Shown one piece after another: positions 44,301 through 56,198 of a DNA stretch of 64,000 bases. This stretch comes from Paragonimus westermani (taxonomy: Eukaryota; Platyhelminthes; Trematoda; Plagiorchiida; Troglotrematidae). The DNA lies in contig QNGE01002379.1 of the NCBI GenBank assembly GCA_008508345.1, positions 52,721 to 116,720 of the forward strand, given 5' to 3'. The position numbers were made by a program, and so were the translations under genes. How positions within the stretch are numbered: the first letter of the stretch is position 1; every line of letters begins with the position of its first letter. The notes below the pieces were generated by a model. That model worked only from the letters and a program-made list of their open reading frames with translations. It was not told the DNA's origin and did no database searches.

Positions 44301-46380
44301 GGACGTAGCTGTCTCTCCAGGCGTATCCTAATTTAACCGGAAACTGGATTGGCGCATGGTGACTCCACGGGTCCTAGTCCTCCCTGTTAAAGTACGGGCG
44401 GATTTGGAGAACTTGCCCGTGGACCATATTTCGCCTGAGTGAACAGCGAAAACTTGGTGTTTTCATCTGCAGCAGTCGAGTATATGTGTATATACTTATG
44501 CAAGTAGTGTGGCTGGCCTGACCTTTTTGATAACTTGACGTAGTGGTCCGGCTTCTGTACTGTTTTGGTCTGGTGGACTATGCTGACTAAGAATTTGGTC
44601 CTTGCAGTTTCAACCAAAGGGGAGCAGCCAAGCAAAAGACATGCGCCGGTTGTAGACGGTGTCAGCGTGTTTTATTTAAGCTTTTTCAATGTTAGTTCTC
44701 GCGTGGTCTGTGTCTGTTTGCGAGTATTTGGTCTGTAAAATAATCCTGGACTCATTTGGGCGTTTCCACTTTATGTATGGCCCTCGAGCTTGTGCGCGGC
44801 TATTGAAACCTGGCTGACGGTGGTAGACGATTCTGATGTAGTTGTTTGTGCCACCCACTACCTTGCGGCACAGATTTTGGGCCAAAGGCTTGGATGGAGG
44901 ACTGTTGTCGCTCTCCTAACCAGGTATACGCGTCTTGGCCATATTCAAAGCCCACATAAACCATGATAGTGCAACCTAAGCCGAATACTATACTGCCTCG
45001 GCCGCCGTGCGGGATAAACCGGGTTGTCATATCTGCTGTTTGCGGCAAGGTGGATAGTGGCAATACGCCTCCGTCAAACTTATCCCCATCCACAATGACG
45101 TCCCTTCTAGCCAGTCCCGAATGTCTTTAGGCTCGTCAAGCTACGTTGACTCTACTCGCGAAGTCTGTCACTAGGCTGGGTCTAGAACAATCATGCCTGT
45201 GATGCAATTAGCGCCGATAAATTTCAAGTGCGATAGCCGACCGATTCCGATCGAAAAAAGACGGTCACATTATCGCTAAAGTGTGAGAAAAATATTAAAA
45301 ATCTAAAGAGGAGAAAATAACAGCAAATCATGACGGTGAATCCACCAAGTTTACGGGTTGCGAAGCCAACGGTTCACATGAACGCGGCCAAACTCACCAG
45401 TCACGTAATGGTGGAACGATAAAGTGTAAGTGAAACCAAGGTGGACATGAACAAAAGTTAGGCAGTGGGAATTTAGGATGGACAAACCGCGCCAGAACGA
45501 GCTTCCGCAAGTAAACCTTGACCAGCTTCAGTGATATATCGATTTTAACTATCTTGAGAGGAATGGTTTGCCGCGCACACAATCCGAATCGCAAGGAAAG
45601 CTCGCAATTGGCAGCAAGAAGTTTTTAAATGTAAGAAGAGAAACGGTCAAAGAAAAAGCAATACGTAAAGACGAAAAGCACGGCCACCGACATTATATCA
45701 ACCTCAAAACGGTCGTCTAACGCTCAACACATGCAGCTACATGTCACCCGACACTTTGGTATTCGAGGCCTGCGTCACTGATTCCCACGTGTAACCCCCC
45801 TGTTGTGATATGTGCGAATGTTACGAAGCTCTTGAGCATGTTGGAACTGACCAAACAAAATTGAAACCAGTCAGTGATCACTATCGACAACCGATCGACA
45901 ATGAAAAACCAAGACTTAGCGCGTTGACCCCCGCGTATTTTTATCGACCCTGGAAAATGGAGTGTACAGAGAGACACGTCAAGCTAGCGAGGCACGGAAC
46001 GAGTTGCGATTTTAGCCCCGGGCCGGACGTTAAAAACTGGGTAGCTTGACCAAAACAAATCCAGGTTCAAAACCAAAATAATCGAAAAGATACACATGAA
46101 TGCGACTATCAAAATATGATCTATTATAGTCGCTACACGCACGTTATGCATGGCTAGAGATGCAGGAGTCATCAGAAGAAAACTAACTGCTGTGTATTTA
46201 TGCACCGTGGAACATTTATTGCCGTTTAACATGTCAAGGTCAAAGAACGTGCGTGTTTATCACCACAGCAGTGGAACTTATCTCATCTGTATTGCTTCCC
46301 TGGCCACCGTCTGCCCGGAGTAGGACATAAATACTGTTGTTAAGCCAGACTTCTTCCGAAGTACTAACATTATACCGCTA
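41341..46380. other. No gene recognised (inside inverted repeat)
   Basis: About 5 kb with scattered open frames, including 41527-41895 (+, 122 codons), 42458-42820 (+, 120 codons) and 44800-45093 (-, 97 codons). None has a domain I recognise. The start may include the integrase C-terminal end of the upstream gypsy. No tRNA, LTR pair or array was found. Confidence 0.4.
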
Positions 46381-46389
46381 GTAAAGAAA

Positions 46390-46900
46390 ATCGGTGGCAG
46401 GCTGGCAGTGCTCAGTAGGGCTCTCAGGAATTTCCAACTTGATACATTCTCAGACACCCGTAGAACAATGATAAGGCCACTACTGGAAGTGAGCCTTCAC
46501 TCACGTGCGCCATACTGGGAGAAAGACATGACCATTCCAGAGGTTATCCAAAGGAAGGCCAATAGGAGACATGCTAATCTATTTTCCTTGCTTTAATTGA
46601 ACCGACTGTCAAAACTGGAACTGTTTCTTCCAGCCTACGGGCGTTTGATAGTTGACCATTTGTTATCAAACAAAATCGCGTGTTCTCCAACCAATTCAAC
46701 AAAATCTGTTCACGCTTGCTAATGCAAAGCGTCCCAGGGGCCATAAGTACGAGTTACCACGTGGCAGCTTCCCACGTAAACGGCATAATTTCGCCCTCCA
46801 AATCTGTTGGACATGGAATGCGCTACCGCCGACCGTTGTCCCAGCACCATCAGTCGATATATTTGAGGAACTGACACGCGTGCGGATTATTTCAAGTTGA
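46390..46900 (+). pseudogene. CR1-like LINE 3' end fragment
   Basis: Two frames give the thumb and end of a CR1-type RT: LSRALRNFQLDTFSDTRRTM with IRPLLEVS (about 46410-46500), then PRGHKYELPRGSFPRKRHNF (about 46730-46790) and QICWTWNALPPTVV (about 46800-46845). These are equivalent to GRRGHSKKL and YKVINYWNNL of the LINE at 21745. The upstream RT core is missing, as expected for 5'-truncated LINE copies. It is mirrored at 55632-56142. Confidence 0.75.
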
Positions 46901-47039
46901 TTGTTAGCCCATACAGCCCCATGTATCTTCACCGTTGCTACTTCCTTTCTCTACTCTTGTTTGTTCCTCCATTTTCTGCTCAGTCTCTCATTTGCGGACG
47001 CATTCCCACCGTTGCAGGTGGTCAATTCACTTTTGTCCT

Positions 47040-47165
47040 ATGGCCTGCCTATTTTTCTTACCATCCGTTGGTGGTCCAGCTAAATTGGATCAACAAGTTT
47101 CTGCCTTCTGATTGGTCGATTACCAGACTGGTCACATTTATGGTTAATATGAAAAATTCGTTTAG
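47040..47165 (+). repeat. Dispersed repeat copy 1 (about 125 bp)
   Basis: Similar (about three quarters identical by eye) to 52775-52890 in the same orientation. Shared blocks are CCGTTGGTGGTC, GCTAAATTGGATCAA and CACATTTATGGTTA. The identity of the element is not known; it follows a LINE end here and precedes a LINE start there. Confidence 0.7.
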
Positions 47166-47343
47166 GTCACCTACTGAGAGTCAGAAATCCAGTGTGCGCT
47201 CTCAAGACTCGTACTCCACTTCCGCACCGCTGGCAACAATACAACATTTAGCGATGGTCTGTAATAAATCATTCTCATTATATTACTAGTGAGTAGTGTG
47301 GCAGATTTATGATTTTAGATGAGACCCAACTGTGAAAAGTCAG

Positions 47344-47423
47344 GGCTTCGGCTGGATTCGAACCAGCGACAGAAACAGCATGCCTCAACGCGGCAAGTGC
47401 TCTTCCAGCTGGGCTACGAAGCC
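47344..47423 (-). tRNA. tRNA or tRNA-derived element, anticodon uncertain
   Basis: On the minus strand an 80-nt sequence has a perfect 7-bp acceptor stem (GGCTTCG with CGAAGCC), a D arm with one mismatch (GCCC/GAGC) and a perfect T arm (GCTGG-TTCGAAT-CCAGC). It matches the internal Pol III promoter boxes (TAGCCCAGCTGG and GGTTCGAATCC). The best anticodon stem (TGCC/GGCA) gives a loop GCGTTGA, which lacks the usual U33 and would give GTT. The region between anticodon arm and T arm is long (about 13 nt). It may therefore be a pseudo-tRNA or the head of a SINE rather than a working gene. Confidence 0.6.
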
Positions 47424-47579
47424 ACACCAGGAGCTCGGAAATTTCACATTTAGACTCTGTTACCCACCCGTCCCACTGTCTTATATGTAATCCAACAAAT
47501 GATTCAGGGGATCGACTGCCCCGGCAGGATTTCTCAAACAGCTCACGCTGGACTCCAACAGCGTTTATTACGTCGTTAT

Positions 47580-48420
47580 CAATCGAGAGAACTCAGAAGC
47601 TTCTCAAGCAGCAGCACGAACAGTAAGAATCCACTCGGTTTAAGCTGGTTGAAGCCATGGCACAAAAATGAACAGTTCGGCGGAGTCCAACATTTACAGC
47701 CACTGTGTCCAGAGCAGATTCGCTGATCAGCAGCAGTACGGAACCCAACCATCGGCCGGACAACAGGACCATGGTCGAAGCATGGTTCAGATGTTGTGAG
47801 GGCCTGTTCAAGGGGATGCAGTGAACTTAGATGATAGTTCCTAGGTACGATTTCTTCGACGCAAGCTTGGCCCGACAGAGCGCACTCAGTATTGGAAATA
47901 TATTCCGCTGAAAAACCCACGTGAATGTTCGTTCGCATGCAATGTACAGTGTTTGACGCGTATTTCCAGCGAATATATGTTGTTGTTCAATGCTTGATTC
48001 AAATGTTCACAGCTCAGTTAGCAATACTTGGAGAATTCCCTAACACTGACCCGTTTGGTCAGTCCTGAAAATATGAAAAAAACAAACTGTCAAATCTTAC
48101 AAACCCGCAGTTTAAAACCTTAATTTCTATGTGTGGACTTGAGTTGCAGCTAGAAAAGAACCCAGACGTGGTACTGCAGACTGCGGGAGATGAATGGCAA
48201 CAGTTAACAAATCCTAGAAACGTTACCAGGTTGATTGAAGATAAGCACAACATGAACGAAAAAGTTGGTGTGTGTTATCAGTAAAGTAAGAAGCCCGCAG
48301 ACAACGGGATTCACACCAAGAGCACTGAGCGTGTGTTAGTGCTGTGAAGAATGGCATTTTGTGCGAGTATGCAAACTTCGAAGTGACACATACCAAAAAT
48401 GTGGAAAACCCAGGCATTTG
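47580..48420 (+). pseudogene. gag with zinc knuckle, decayed
   Basis: Across frames: KLLKQQHEQ near the start, then ADSLISSSTEPNHRPDN and VEAWFRCCEGLF (about 47710-47815), RKLGPTERTQYWKYIPLKNP (about 47860-47920), and the knuckle region CEEWHFVRVCKL and YQKCGKPRH (about 48340-48418). These match, in order, the Gag of 6608-8623. Stops are in every frame. Confidence 0.7.
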
Positions 48421-48667
48421 TTGTAGGATAATTTTTTCATCCAGGCGTTGATGAGGGTCTAGTGAGACGTTGACCTATTATGGTGGTCGATCTGATGCTG
48501 TCTTCGCTGCATTCGATGGTGATATTTCGAGGAACAGACGATGTGTTGATACTTTACTGAATGGTAAGAAGGCGCACCTACATGTGGTCACGGCCTCTGA
48601 TACTACACTTATCTCAAAGAAAACGTGAGGTCATTTACATAGATCGGCATACAGGTAGACCAACTGT

Positions 48668-48940
48668 TTGGTAGAGAACTCCTCGGGAACTCAAATCCCA
48701 TTCGTGGGAAAGTTGAAATTTAAGTTTCAACATGACAATTTACATGCCAGTGGTATCTGTTTCATTTTAAGGGATCCTAAACTGAATTTATCGGGTGAAC
48801 TAGGAGTGTTGGATGTGCCACTGAACTCAGTCTATAGTCAAGTCGGTGTAGTTACCAAGATTACGCCGGTCTATCAAAAATCAAGGCCGTTGGTCGACGC
48901 GGACGTAAGTGCAAAAATGATCCCACAATTGCAGGGATAG
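48668..48940 (+). pseudogene. protease C-terminal region
   Basis: The frame IPFVGKLKFKFQHDNLHASG, then NLSGELGVLDVPLNSVYSQV, matches the second half of the Ty3-type protease and the spacer before RT. The D-T-G/D-T-A active site is in a degraded stretch upstream (about 48590) where DTTLI remains in another frame. Confidence 0.5.
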
Positions 48941-49139
48941 CATTACAGCCCTTTTGAAGATGATCTTGGCCGGTGTACACAGGCAAAGGCTAACTTGTAC
49001 CTTCGCTCAGGTGCATAACCAGTTTTGTGTCCCAAATGACCGGTTCCATATGCAGCTGTTGCCTCGCTAGTGGATGATTTGAATTGCCTGGGAGGAACGA
49101 CAGTCATTAGTCCAGTAAATTGTTCGGCTTGGGCCACAC

Positions 49140-49860
49140 CCACAGAATTAACAAAAAAGGCAGATGGGTCGTTACGGTTATGTCACCACTTCTCAACCGG
49201 TCTAAACGAAGCATTGTAAACTGATCAGTATCCGCTGCCTCCTCCTAAGAACCTGTATGCAATGCCAACCGGAGGCAAGATTTTCCTAGGGTTGATTATT
49301 CTGAGGCCTATCTGCAAGAAGCATTCGACACGCAGCAGACAGTTTCTAACAATTAACACACATCGTGGACTATACTAGTTTAGTCGCTCAGCGTTTGGTG
49401 TGAAATGTGCTCCAGCGATCTTTTAGCAAGTCATGGGCACAACGTTAGCCCAGTTGACGTGTGTGATGGCTTACTTGGGCGACATTATTTTTGTTAGGGC
49501 CACGATGGAAGATCCTCAACCGTAACTTACTTCGGTTTTTGAACGATTGGAGAACATGATTTCCTCGTCGCGTCCAACAAATGCTCTCCTTTCATGGAAA
49601 ATATTAAATATCAGGTTATTTTGCTGACTTGAAGGGTCGTTGGCTTGACCCGGAGAAGATAAAAGCTATAACAGGAATGCCCCCGCCAACCGACAAGTCT
49701 AACCTGCAATCGCTCCTAGGCCTGGCAAAATGTTACAATAATTTTGTGCCTCTTATTCAATATTTCCGTACATCGCTCTATGACCTACTCACAGAGGGTT
49801 GCCATAACTGTGGTCAGAAGCCTGCCAGTATTCGTTCGCACGTGTCAAACAAACTTTGAC
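49140..49860 (+). pseudogene. reverse transcriptase, decayed
   Basis: KKADGSLRLCHHFSTGLNEAL (about 49155-49215), then YPLPPPKNLYAMPTGGKIFL, TINTHRGLY, AFGVKCAPAIF (about 49390-49425) and MAYLGDIIFV (about 49466-49495). The last is the catalytic box with one aspartate changed to glycine. The thumb is WLDPEKIKAITGMPPPTDKS and LQSLLGLAKCYNNFVP (49640-49755). Confidence 0.8.
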
Positions 49861-49879
49861 TCCCGATGTTATCCTAATT

Positions 49880-50340
49880 CATTATGACCAGAAACCAGTG
49901 ATGATTGTTGCTGCAGATGCATCCCGGCACGGCATTGGACCAGTTATTTTGCATAAACTGTGCAATGGTTCAAAAAGGCAGTCGAACATGTTTCCACACA
50001 CTACGTTCAACTGAGAACTACAACCAAAGAGAAGAAGAAGGATTTACGCTGATATTTGCGGTTAGAGAATTCGGGGGAATGTTGCACGTACAGAAGTCGA
50101 CGTTATACACGGACCACAAGCCTCCCTGTAAATCATCGGTTCATGAAAAGATATCCAGATTCACACTGCCAATCGATTACGGTGGTGGGCTACATTGTTA
50201 TTAGGATACAATTCTGAAATCCGGTTTAGGAAAACATCGAGTTTGGGACACGCAGATACAGTAGCTTATCTCATGGCAAGAGAGACAGTCACAAGGCTTG
50301 ACGTGGACTCGGCCATTTCATCAACCTCAGCAGATGATAA
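49880..50340 (+). pseudogene. RNase H, decayed
   Basis: MIVAADASRHGIGPVI-like start (about 49900-49940), NYNQREEEGFTLIFAVREFG (about 50020-50070) with the catalytic glutamate and STLYTDHKPP (about 50097-50126). It ends with HADTVAYLMARE (about 50250), equivalent to the A-D-A-L-S-R border. Confidence 0.7.
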
Positions 50341-50389
50341 GACCTATAGATCTGTTCGGACTCAATCGGTAGTCCACTTATAACTGCCA

Positions 50390-51650
50390 AGATGGTGGCA
50401 AAGACAAGACAGGATGATCCTTTGTTGCAGTAATTCATGCATTGCCTCTAGAATGGTTGGTCAAGTGGTTCAGTAGTCGAAATAGTTAAACTTTTTTACC
50501 TTGAGGAATTACTGACCATGACCAACAGTTGTTTAATGTTAAACTGATAACAGCCATCAACCTCAAGATAGATTTTGTGCTTCTAGACTTGCCCGAGAAC
50601 AAGGAAACATGTCTATAGTCAACTCCTATAGGTGTCAATATGCATATGCCCGTTAGTAATAACACAATCATCCTGGTACGCCCTTACTCAATACTCATTG
50701 ATAACTTGTGTGTGTGTTGTAAATCACCATGCAAAATCTGAACATGTTGAAACTGCTTGAAAAAAGGAAACTCAGCCTGTTTGCCTCATGGCTACATAAT
50801 AACCTTGCGTTGCGACTCTTCCTTCCTCTCCCCTTGATGGACCACCTGGAAACCTCTGGGTATTGTCGAACATTCCTCTCATCCTACATACCGGCCGTAC
50901 AGAGAAAATTGACATTCAAATTCGGCGGTAATCGTGTACTAGGGAAAGCTGGTAATCCTTTCGCGCTATCTGGAAACAGCTGTTTGCATATGGTGTATAT
51001 TTCATCAATTAACACAATGCTATTAACGTCACATAAAAGGTTATGCCGGAATATCACATGTTCCATTGCTCGTCGTAGCTCACCTAGTCAGTTTTACGTT
51101 CTCCCGTTTATCGCGTGATTTCGCTTTCCATTCTTGATTTCAGTGATATATCTCACGCGAGAAAGCATTCCATCCCGCCCGCACACTATAAATCCCGAGG
51201 TGGTTGAGCATCACGTGAGGTCCTCAGAATTCATTGGAATTTGAACGAAGAATGAAGTCTAGTCGTGAAATTCATCCACCCCCCAAAAATATATGCGTTT
51301 CCACCCCCCCATCTTCACACAATTTTATGCACATTTTTCTGGAGCTATCCGCATGGAAAAATGATGAAATTCTTTGTTAATCATCCCCTCCATCTTCAAG
51401 GCACCTTCGTTTTTGACACGACCCTGAGCATTAGACCAGTGATCATGTTGTGATGTCCCAATCGACATAACAACTATTTTACTGAATTTGGGAGATTCTA
51501 AGTATTATCATCTCGTAAGTATTTATTTCAAATTTTTATTTCATGGGTGGAAATTTTCTCTCATGTAATATTTGTTTTGTTGCTCTATTCACATAGCTGA
51601 CTCTGTATAATTCACAACTGTGGTGTTCAAGTGTGTATATAACTTTAAAA
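50390..51650. other. No clear gene inside decayed gypsy
   Basis: Expected to hold the integrase zinc domain, but I cannot recognise it. The open frame 50729-51118 (+, 129 codons) has no motif I know. There is either an insertion of unknown sequence or extreme decay here. Confidence 0.4.
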
Positions 51651-51651
51651 T

Positions 51652-52440
51652 GTGTACACTGATCACGCACTTCTGAGCGTGTTTCTCACAGACACGTCGG
51701 AGAATATACCACTGTACTGTATTGTACAGACTGTTCACTGGCGGCAAGGACACCCGCTAAATCTGAACTGTCCACATGGCACAAGGCTGGCAAAGCATGG
51801 TCCCGGATTCACCCGGATTTTGCGGACACATCGAACGGACTCTTCTATTCATTATGGATCGACGCACACTCAAGGTGGCCAGAAATTTTTCCCACGTGAA
51901 TGGTTACAACATCAACAATCATTTCTCATCTTCGACGATTTTTCACTCGAGTTGGTAGTCCGGAAGGTTCAGTGACTGCCAGTAAACCGCAGTCCAGTTT
52001 GATGGAACTCCGAACTTATTGTGCCACGTATTCACGTCAGCTTATCACCCATAGTCTAATGGCCGATTGGAGGGATGTGTAGATACGTTTAAGATGGCCT
52101 TACAGAAATTGTAGGGAGAATGTAAAGTGTAGGAAATGGCTGATGTTTTCTCGAGTGCCTAAAGTTCAACAGCTGACCCAGCGATGCCAAAACAGCAGTC
52201 ACCGACTGGAGCATTTCTGGGACGAAAGTTAGGAATTCCACTCCGCGCTATACGGTCAAAGATCAATCCAACGGAAGGAAATAGGCCGATGGAAGCACCG
52301 TTCGACAGGCATCATGAAACATATCCTAGATATTTCTCACCGGTGAGTGTAGTGTGTGTGCGGAATACGCGTCACACTGGAGAAGTTTGGCTAACTGGCC
52401 CAACTTTCACTCATATAAATAATGTTGTCTACTGAGTAGG
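51652..52440 (+). pseudogene. integrase core and C-terminal part, decayed
   Basis: Shows an M-D-R-R-T-L-K-V-A-R-N-F stretch (about 51855-51890) equivalent to the first core aspartate region and a T-S-A-Y-H-P-(stop)-S-N-G motif (about 52035-52065). Then come CVDTFKMALQKL (about 52075-52110) and SPTGAFLGRKLGIPLRAI (about 52198-52250). About 1.3 kb between RNase H and this core (50390-51650) has only traces of coding similarity. Confidence 0.65.
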
Positions 52441-52774
52441 AATCAGAAAATCTATCTGGACACGTCAAGCCAACCACTTGAGGTGGCAAGCTGACGATAG
52501 CCAGGAATGCCAACGGAATAACAATCAACTACCCACTGATATATTGCTGGATGAATTGTCGTCAGTGCCAACATGCCAAACATCTCAAGTCACCTCAGAC
52601 ACTCTGGATTCTCGCGGATCTAATCGTGTTCGCCAACCAATCAGGCGTTTAAGAGTCAACTCCAGAGAACGTTTTTATGGCATGTGAACAACCGGCATTT
52701 TTCGAAATGGCCTATATTGCTGATGTGCTCCCACTGGTGCATGAGATAGATGTTCTTCCATCTTCTCGCCTGCT

Positions 52775-52890
52775 TATTTGTCTTACCAGCCGTTGGTGGT
52801 CTGGCTAAATTGGATCAATAGGTTTCAGCTTCCTGATTGGATGATTGTCAGGCTGGCCACATTTATGGTTAGTCTGACACACTTGTTTTG
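52775..52890 (+). repeat. Dispersed repeat copy 2 (about 115 bp)
   Basis: Matches 47040-47165 (CCGTTGGTGGTC, GCTAAATTGGATCAA, CACATTTATGGTTA). It lies directly before the CR1-like LINE. Confidence 0.7.
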
Positions 52891-52899
52891 TTCACCTAG

Positions 52900-54935
52900 C
52901 GTGCATGTGTACGAACTGTCTGAGTCTGTTTAATAAATTAACGGAAATCGGACAGTTAATTCATGACACCCAACCCCATATGTTTGCTTTCACAGCTTAC
53001 AGGTGACATCAGTGACAATGAACGGGGTTTTCTTGGATATTCAGCATACCGGGCTGACTTCAACCGAAGGATAGTAGGGGGTTCCGCGATTTTCCTTCAG
53101 CAGTATCTCTCTACACCCACAGTTATTAGTTGCCCTCAGTCCTCTGACAAATGTGACGCTCTGTGACTTTCACTAAAATTACGGAGCCAGTACTCACTCT
53201 CAGTTTGGGTTATTTATCGTTCTCCTTCATCCGACGTCTCCGACGACGACACTCTTTTAGTAAACTCGGAAAACTTCCCAGGACTATACCGTTTTATTCA
53301 TCTGCTTATGATGGGTGACTTCGATGCACTTAAGACGAACCGAGCATCAGTTTATCAACAGAACTACGAAAGCGGATTTTCGACATCCTTATCGACACCG
53401 ACACGTCGGAAAGCATGGATACAGCATATCACCGCCCCGAAGAGGCATCGTTTTGGCCAGATACTCCCTCCGCTCGACCTATTCACTACTAACGAGGGCC
53501 ACCTGGCAGAGAGAGTGATCATCATGCCGCCGATTAGAAACAGTGACCACCCTTCGCTAACCATTAATCTTACCATTTACTGGTTACAGCAACCAACAAA
53601 AAGGTCCACAGTTGGAAATTTCAATCAGGTTGATTTTAACGGCTTGAGAATCTACCTAGGTTCACTTCTCATTAACTTCGACTCCATGGACCAGAACTAC
53701 CGCGTGTTTCAGAGCGCAATTCAGAAAGCGGACGGTTTATTTGCACCACGGAAACTGCATTTTTTCGGTCTCCTTTCCGTGCAGAATACGTCGTCTTCTT
53801 GATAACCGTCCCCATTTTTTCATGAAACATAAACTCACGGGAAATTCACAGTATCTAAGTGCGTTCCACATCGTTCGAACAGTGTGTAGACTAAAAATCC
53901 GTGAACACGCCAAACTCGTACAAGAGAAAGTGTTCCCCAGAGCCCGTGGGAACAAAACTTCTTATTTTAGCATATGCGACCACTAAGAAGGATTAGACCT
54001 TCAGCTCCTGTCCTGCGACTGCCCTGCCGGGAGACTTCATCTGACCTCTCGGTTGCGTTCGAGTTATTTAGGGAGTACTACTCAGCAGTCTACAAAATCG
54101 CACTACCAAACTGGTATTCTACCCTGCAGACACAGAACTTCCGGCAGCCACTCGTTGCTGTTGAGTTTTCCGTGCTAGACGTTGAAGTCCGTTTATGCAG
54201 TGGGTTTCTACAAGATCCGCCTTAGAATACCCAAGAAAGCAACCGCTAGTCTTGCGGAACCCCTTTATAAGCTGTTTAATCTGACATTCCAGACTGGCAT
54301 CCTACCTGGTTCATAAAGAAAGGCGACGGTCACACTTGTATTTGAAGTGGGCGACCGGTACTCTGCGGATAGCTATCTGCCAATCAGCCTTACTAGCATT
54401 CCGTTCAAGATAATGGAGCGTCTGTCAAATCATGTCACCCTCGATCACTCCTCATCAAACCATCTTTTTTCTTCCACCCAGTATGGCTTCCATCGTAGTC
54501 GGTCATGCATAACAAACCTGCTCGTTTTCATGGATAGTCTGACGGAGGCCGAAGACAGACCTCACCCCGAATGCTATCTTCTTTCATTTCGTCAAGGCTT
54601 TTACCGTGTCCCACACGGCCCTATGGAACACGAACTAGAAGCTTATGGTATTCAAGGAGAGATTCTTCGTTGTATTGCGTCTTTACTTGACAACAGAACT
54701 TTTAGAGTTGAGACCGAATCGGAACTTCTGTTTCCCCTTTTCATTTCTGCTGGATTTTCTCAAGGATTAGTGCTAGATCTTACGTTATTCCTGATTTGCA
54801 TCACCGACCTTCCAGCAACGCAATCTGATACGCAGACGACTTAGAAATCTGAATTGCCAGTGATCTCAGTGCACTACATACTGGTCTTAACGCTGTTAGA
54901 CGCTGGTCGGAAGATCGGAGTCTCTCAGTAAATGA
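52900..54935 (+). pseudogene. CR1-like LINE ORF2 fragment, 3'-truncated
   Basis: Diverged relative of the minus-strand LINE at 21745-24703. The start matches CTNCLSLFNKLTEIGQLIHD (about 52909-52970). Endonuclease: GGSAIFLQQYLSTPTVI and VIYRSPSSD (about 53075-53235). Linker: RKAWIQHITAPK, NSDHPSLTINL. RT: YLPISLTSIPFKIMERL (about 54368), motif A decayed (FRQGFYRVPHGPM), YADDLEI in a shifted frame (about 54830) and RRWSEDRSLSVND to about 54935. Similarity stops there, so the thumb and end are missing. Confidence 0.82.
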
Positions 54936-55208
54936 CAGCTGGAAACGCCGTTGCGTCGCCGGTCCAGACGAACACTGGAAAACAAACCACGTCTAGCTCG
55001 GATAATGCCAGGCGCCTTCAAGTTTCCACAGCGAAACCCAAGGCTACTGCTAAAAACTTATCCCTCAATGCTCAACGTCTCTCTCTGTTAACCGCGGCCT
55101 TGACTATAAAAAGTCCCAGAACTAAGGCATCGATAGTTGATCAGAACACTGGAAGAAGCAGCTTAAATGCTCCTGATAATCACGCGGCTGTTCGAGCAGG
55201 GCCATCCA
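54936..55208. other. No gene recognised; ends at scaffold gap
   Basis: A plus-strand frame of about 90 codons rich in S, T, A and K runs to the gap. I recognise no motif. Confidence 0.4.
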
Positions 55209-55209
55209 N
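55209..55209. other. Scaffold gap (single n)
   Basis: The base after this n is the first base of the right arm of the large inverted repeat (55210 pairs with 47322). Similar single n characters are at 21707 and 56567. Confidence 0.95.
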
Positions 55210-55631
55210 TCATCTAAAATCATAAATCTGCCACACTACTCACTAGTAATATAATGAGAATGATTTATTACAGACCATCGCTAAATGTTGTATTGTTGCC
55301 AGCGGTGCGGAAGTGGAGTACGAGTCTTGAGAGCGCACACTGGATTTCTGACTCTCAGTAGGTGACCTAAACGAATTTTTCATATTAACCATAAATGTGA
55401 CCAGTCTGGTAATCGACCAATCAGAAGGCAGAAACTTGTTGATCCAATTTAGCTGGACCACCAACGGATGGTAAGAAAAATAGGCAGGCCATAGGACAAA
55501 AGTGAATTGACCACCTGCAACGGTGGGAATGCGTCCGCAAATGAGAGACTGAGCAGAAAATGGAGGAACAAACAAGAGTAGAGAAAGGAAGTAGCAACGG
55601 TGAAGATACATGGGGCTGTATGGGCTAACAA

Positions 55632-56142
55632 TCAACTTGAAATAATCCGCACGCGTGTCAGTTCCTCAAATATATCGACTGATGGTGCTGGGACAACGGT
55701 CGGCGGTAGCGCATTCCATGTCCAACAGATTTGGAGGGCGAAATTATGCCGTTTACGTGGGAAGCTGCCACGTGGTAACTCGTACTTATGGCCCCTGGGA
55801 CGCTTTGCATTAGCAAGCGTGAACAGATTTTGTTGAATTGGTTGGAGAACACGCGATTTTGTTTGATAACAAATGGTCAACTATCAAACGCCCGTAGGCT
55901 GGAAGAAACAGTTCCAGTTTTGACAGTCGGTTCAATTAAAGCAAGGAAAATAGATTAGCATGTCTCCTATTGGCCTTCCTTTGGATAACCTCTGGAATGG
56001 TCATGTCTTTCTCCCAGTATGGCGCACGTGAGTGAAGGCTCACTTCCAGTAGTGGCCTTATCATTGTTCTACGGGTGTCTGAGAATGTATCAAGTTGGAA
56101 ATTCCTGAGAGCCCTACTGAGCACTGCCAGCCTGCCACCGAT
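55632..56142 (-). pseudogene. CR1-like LINE 3' end fragment, mirror copy
   Basis: Inverse copy of 46390-46900 with the same thumb and end motifs (LSRALRNFQLDTF, PRGHKYELPRG, ICWTWNALPPTVV) and the same frame break. Confidence 0.75.
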
Positions 56143-56198
56143 TTTCTTTACTAGCGGTATAATGTTAGTACTTCGGAAGAAGTCTGGCTTAACAACAG

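Larger units (their letters stand above)
38901..47322. repeat. Left arm of large inverted repeat (at least 8.4 kb)
   Basis: Coordinates pair with 55210-64000 on the other strand, with sum 102901 (38901 to 46333) and sum 102532 (45966 to 47322). The shift of 369 is explained by the duplicated block at 56199-56935. I found only about ten substitutions, for example near 41696, 42021, 42833, 44768 and 45627. The left end is not reached inside the window. Confidence 0.95.
47580..52440 (+). mobile_element. Ty3/gypsy element of the 6174 clade, heavily decayed
   Basis: Full gag-pro-RT-RNase H-integrase order on the plus strand, all in mixed frames. Its Gag resembles that of 6608-8623 (acidic SLISSS...WFRCCEGLF block, CEEWHFVRVC knuckle), so it is a decayed autonomous relative of the deleted element. 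LTRs were not identified at either end. Confidence 0.8.

Noticed and set aside
44800..45093. Transposase-like frame with a GGRGSIVFGLG stretch
   Set aside because: It vaguely recalls the GGGS-MVWG motif of Tc1/mariner transposases, but the surrounding D-D motifs and terminal repeats are absent.
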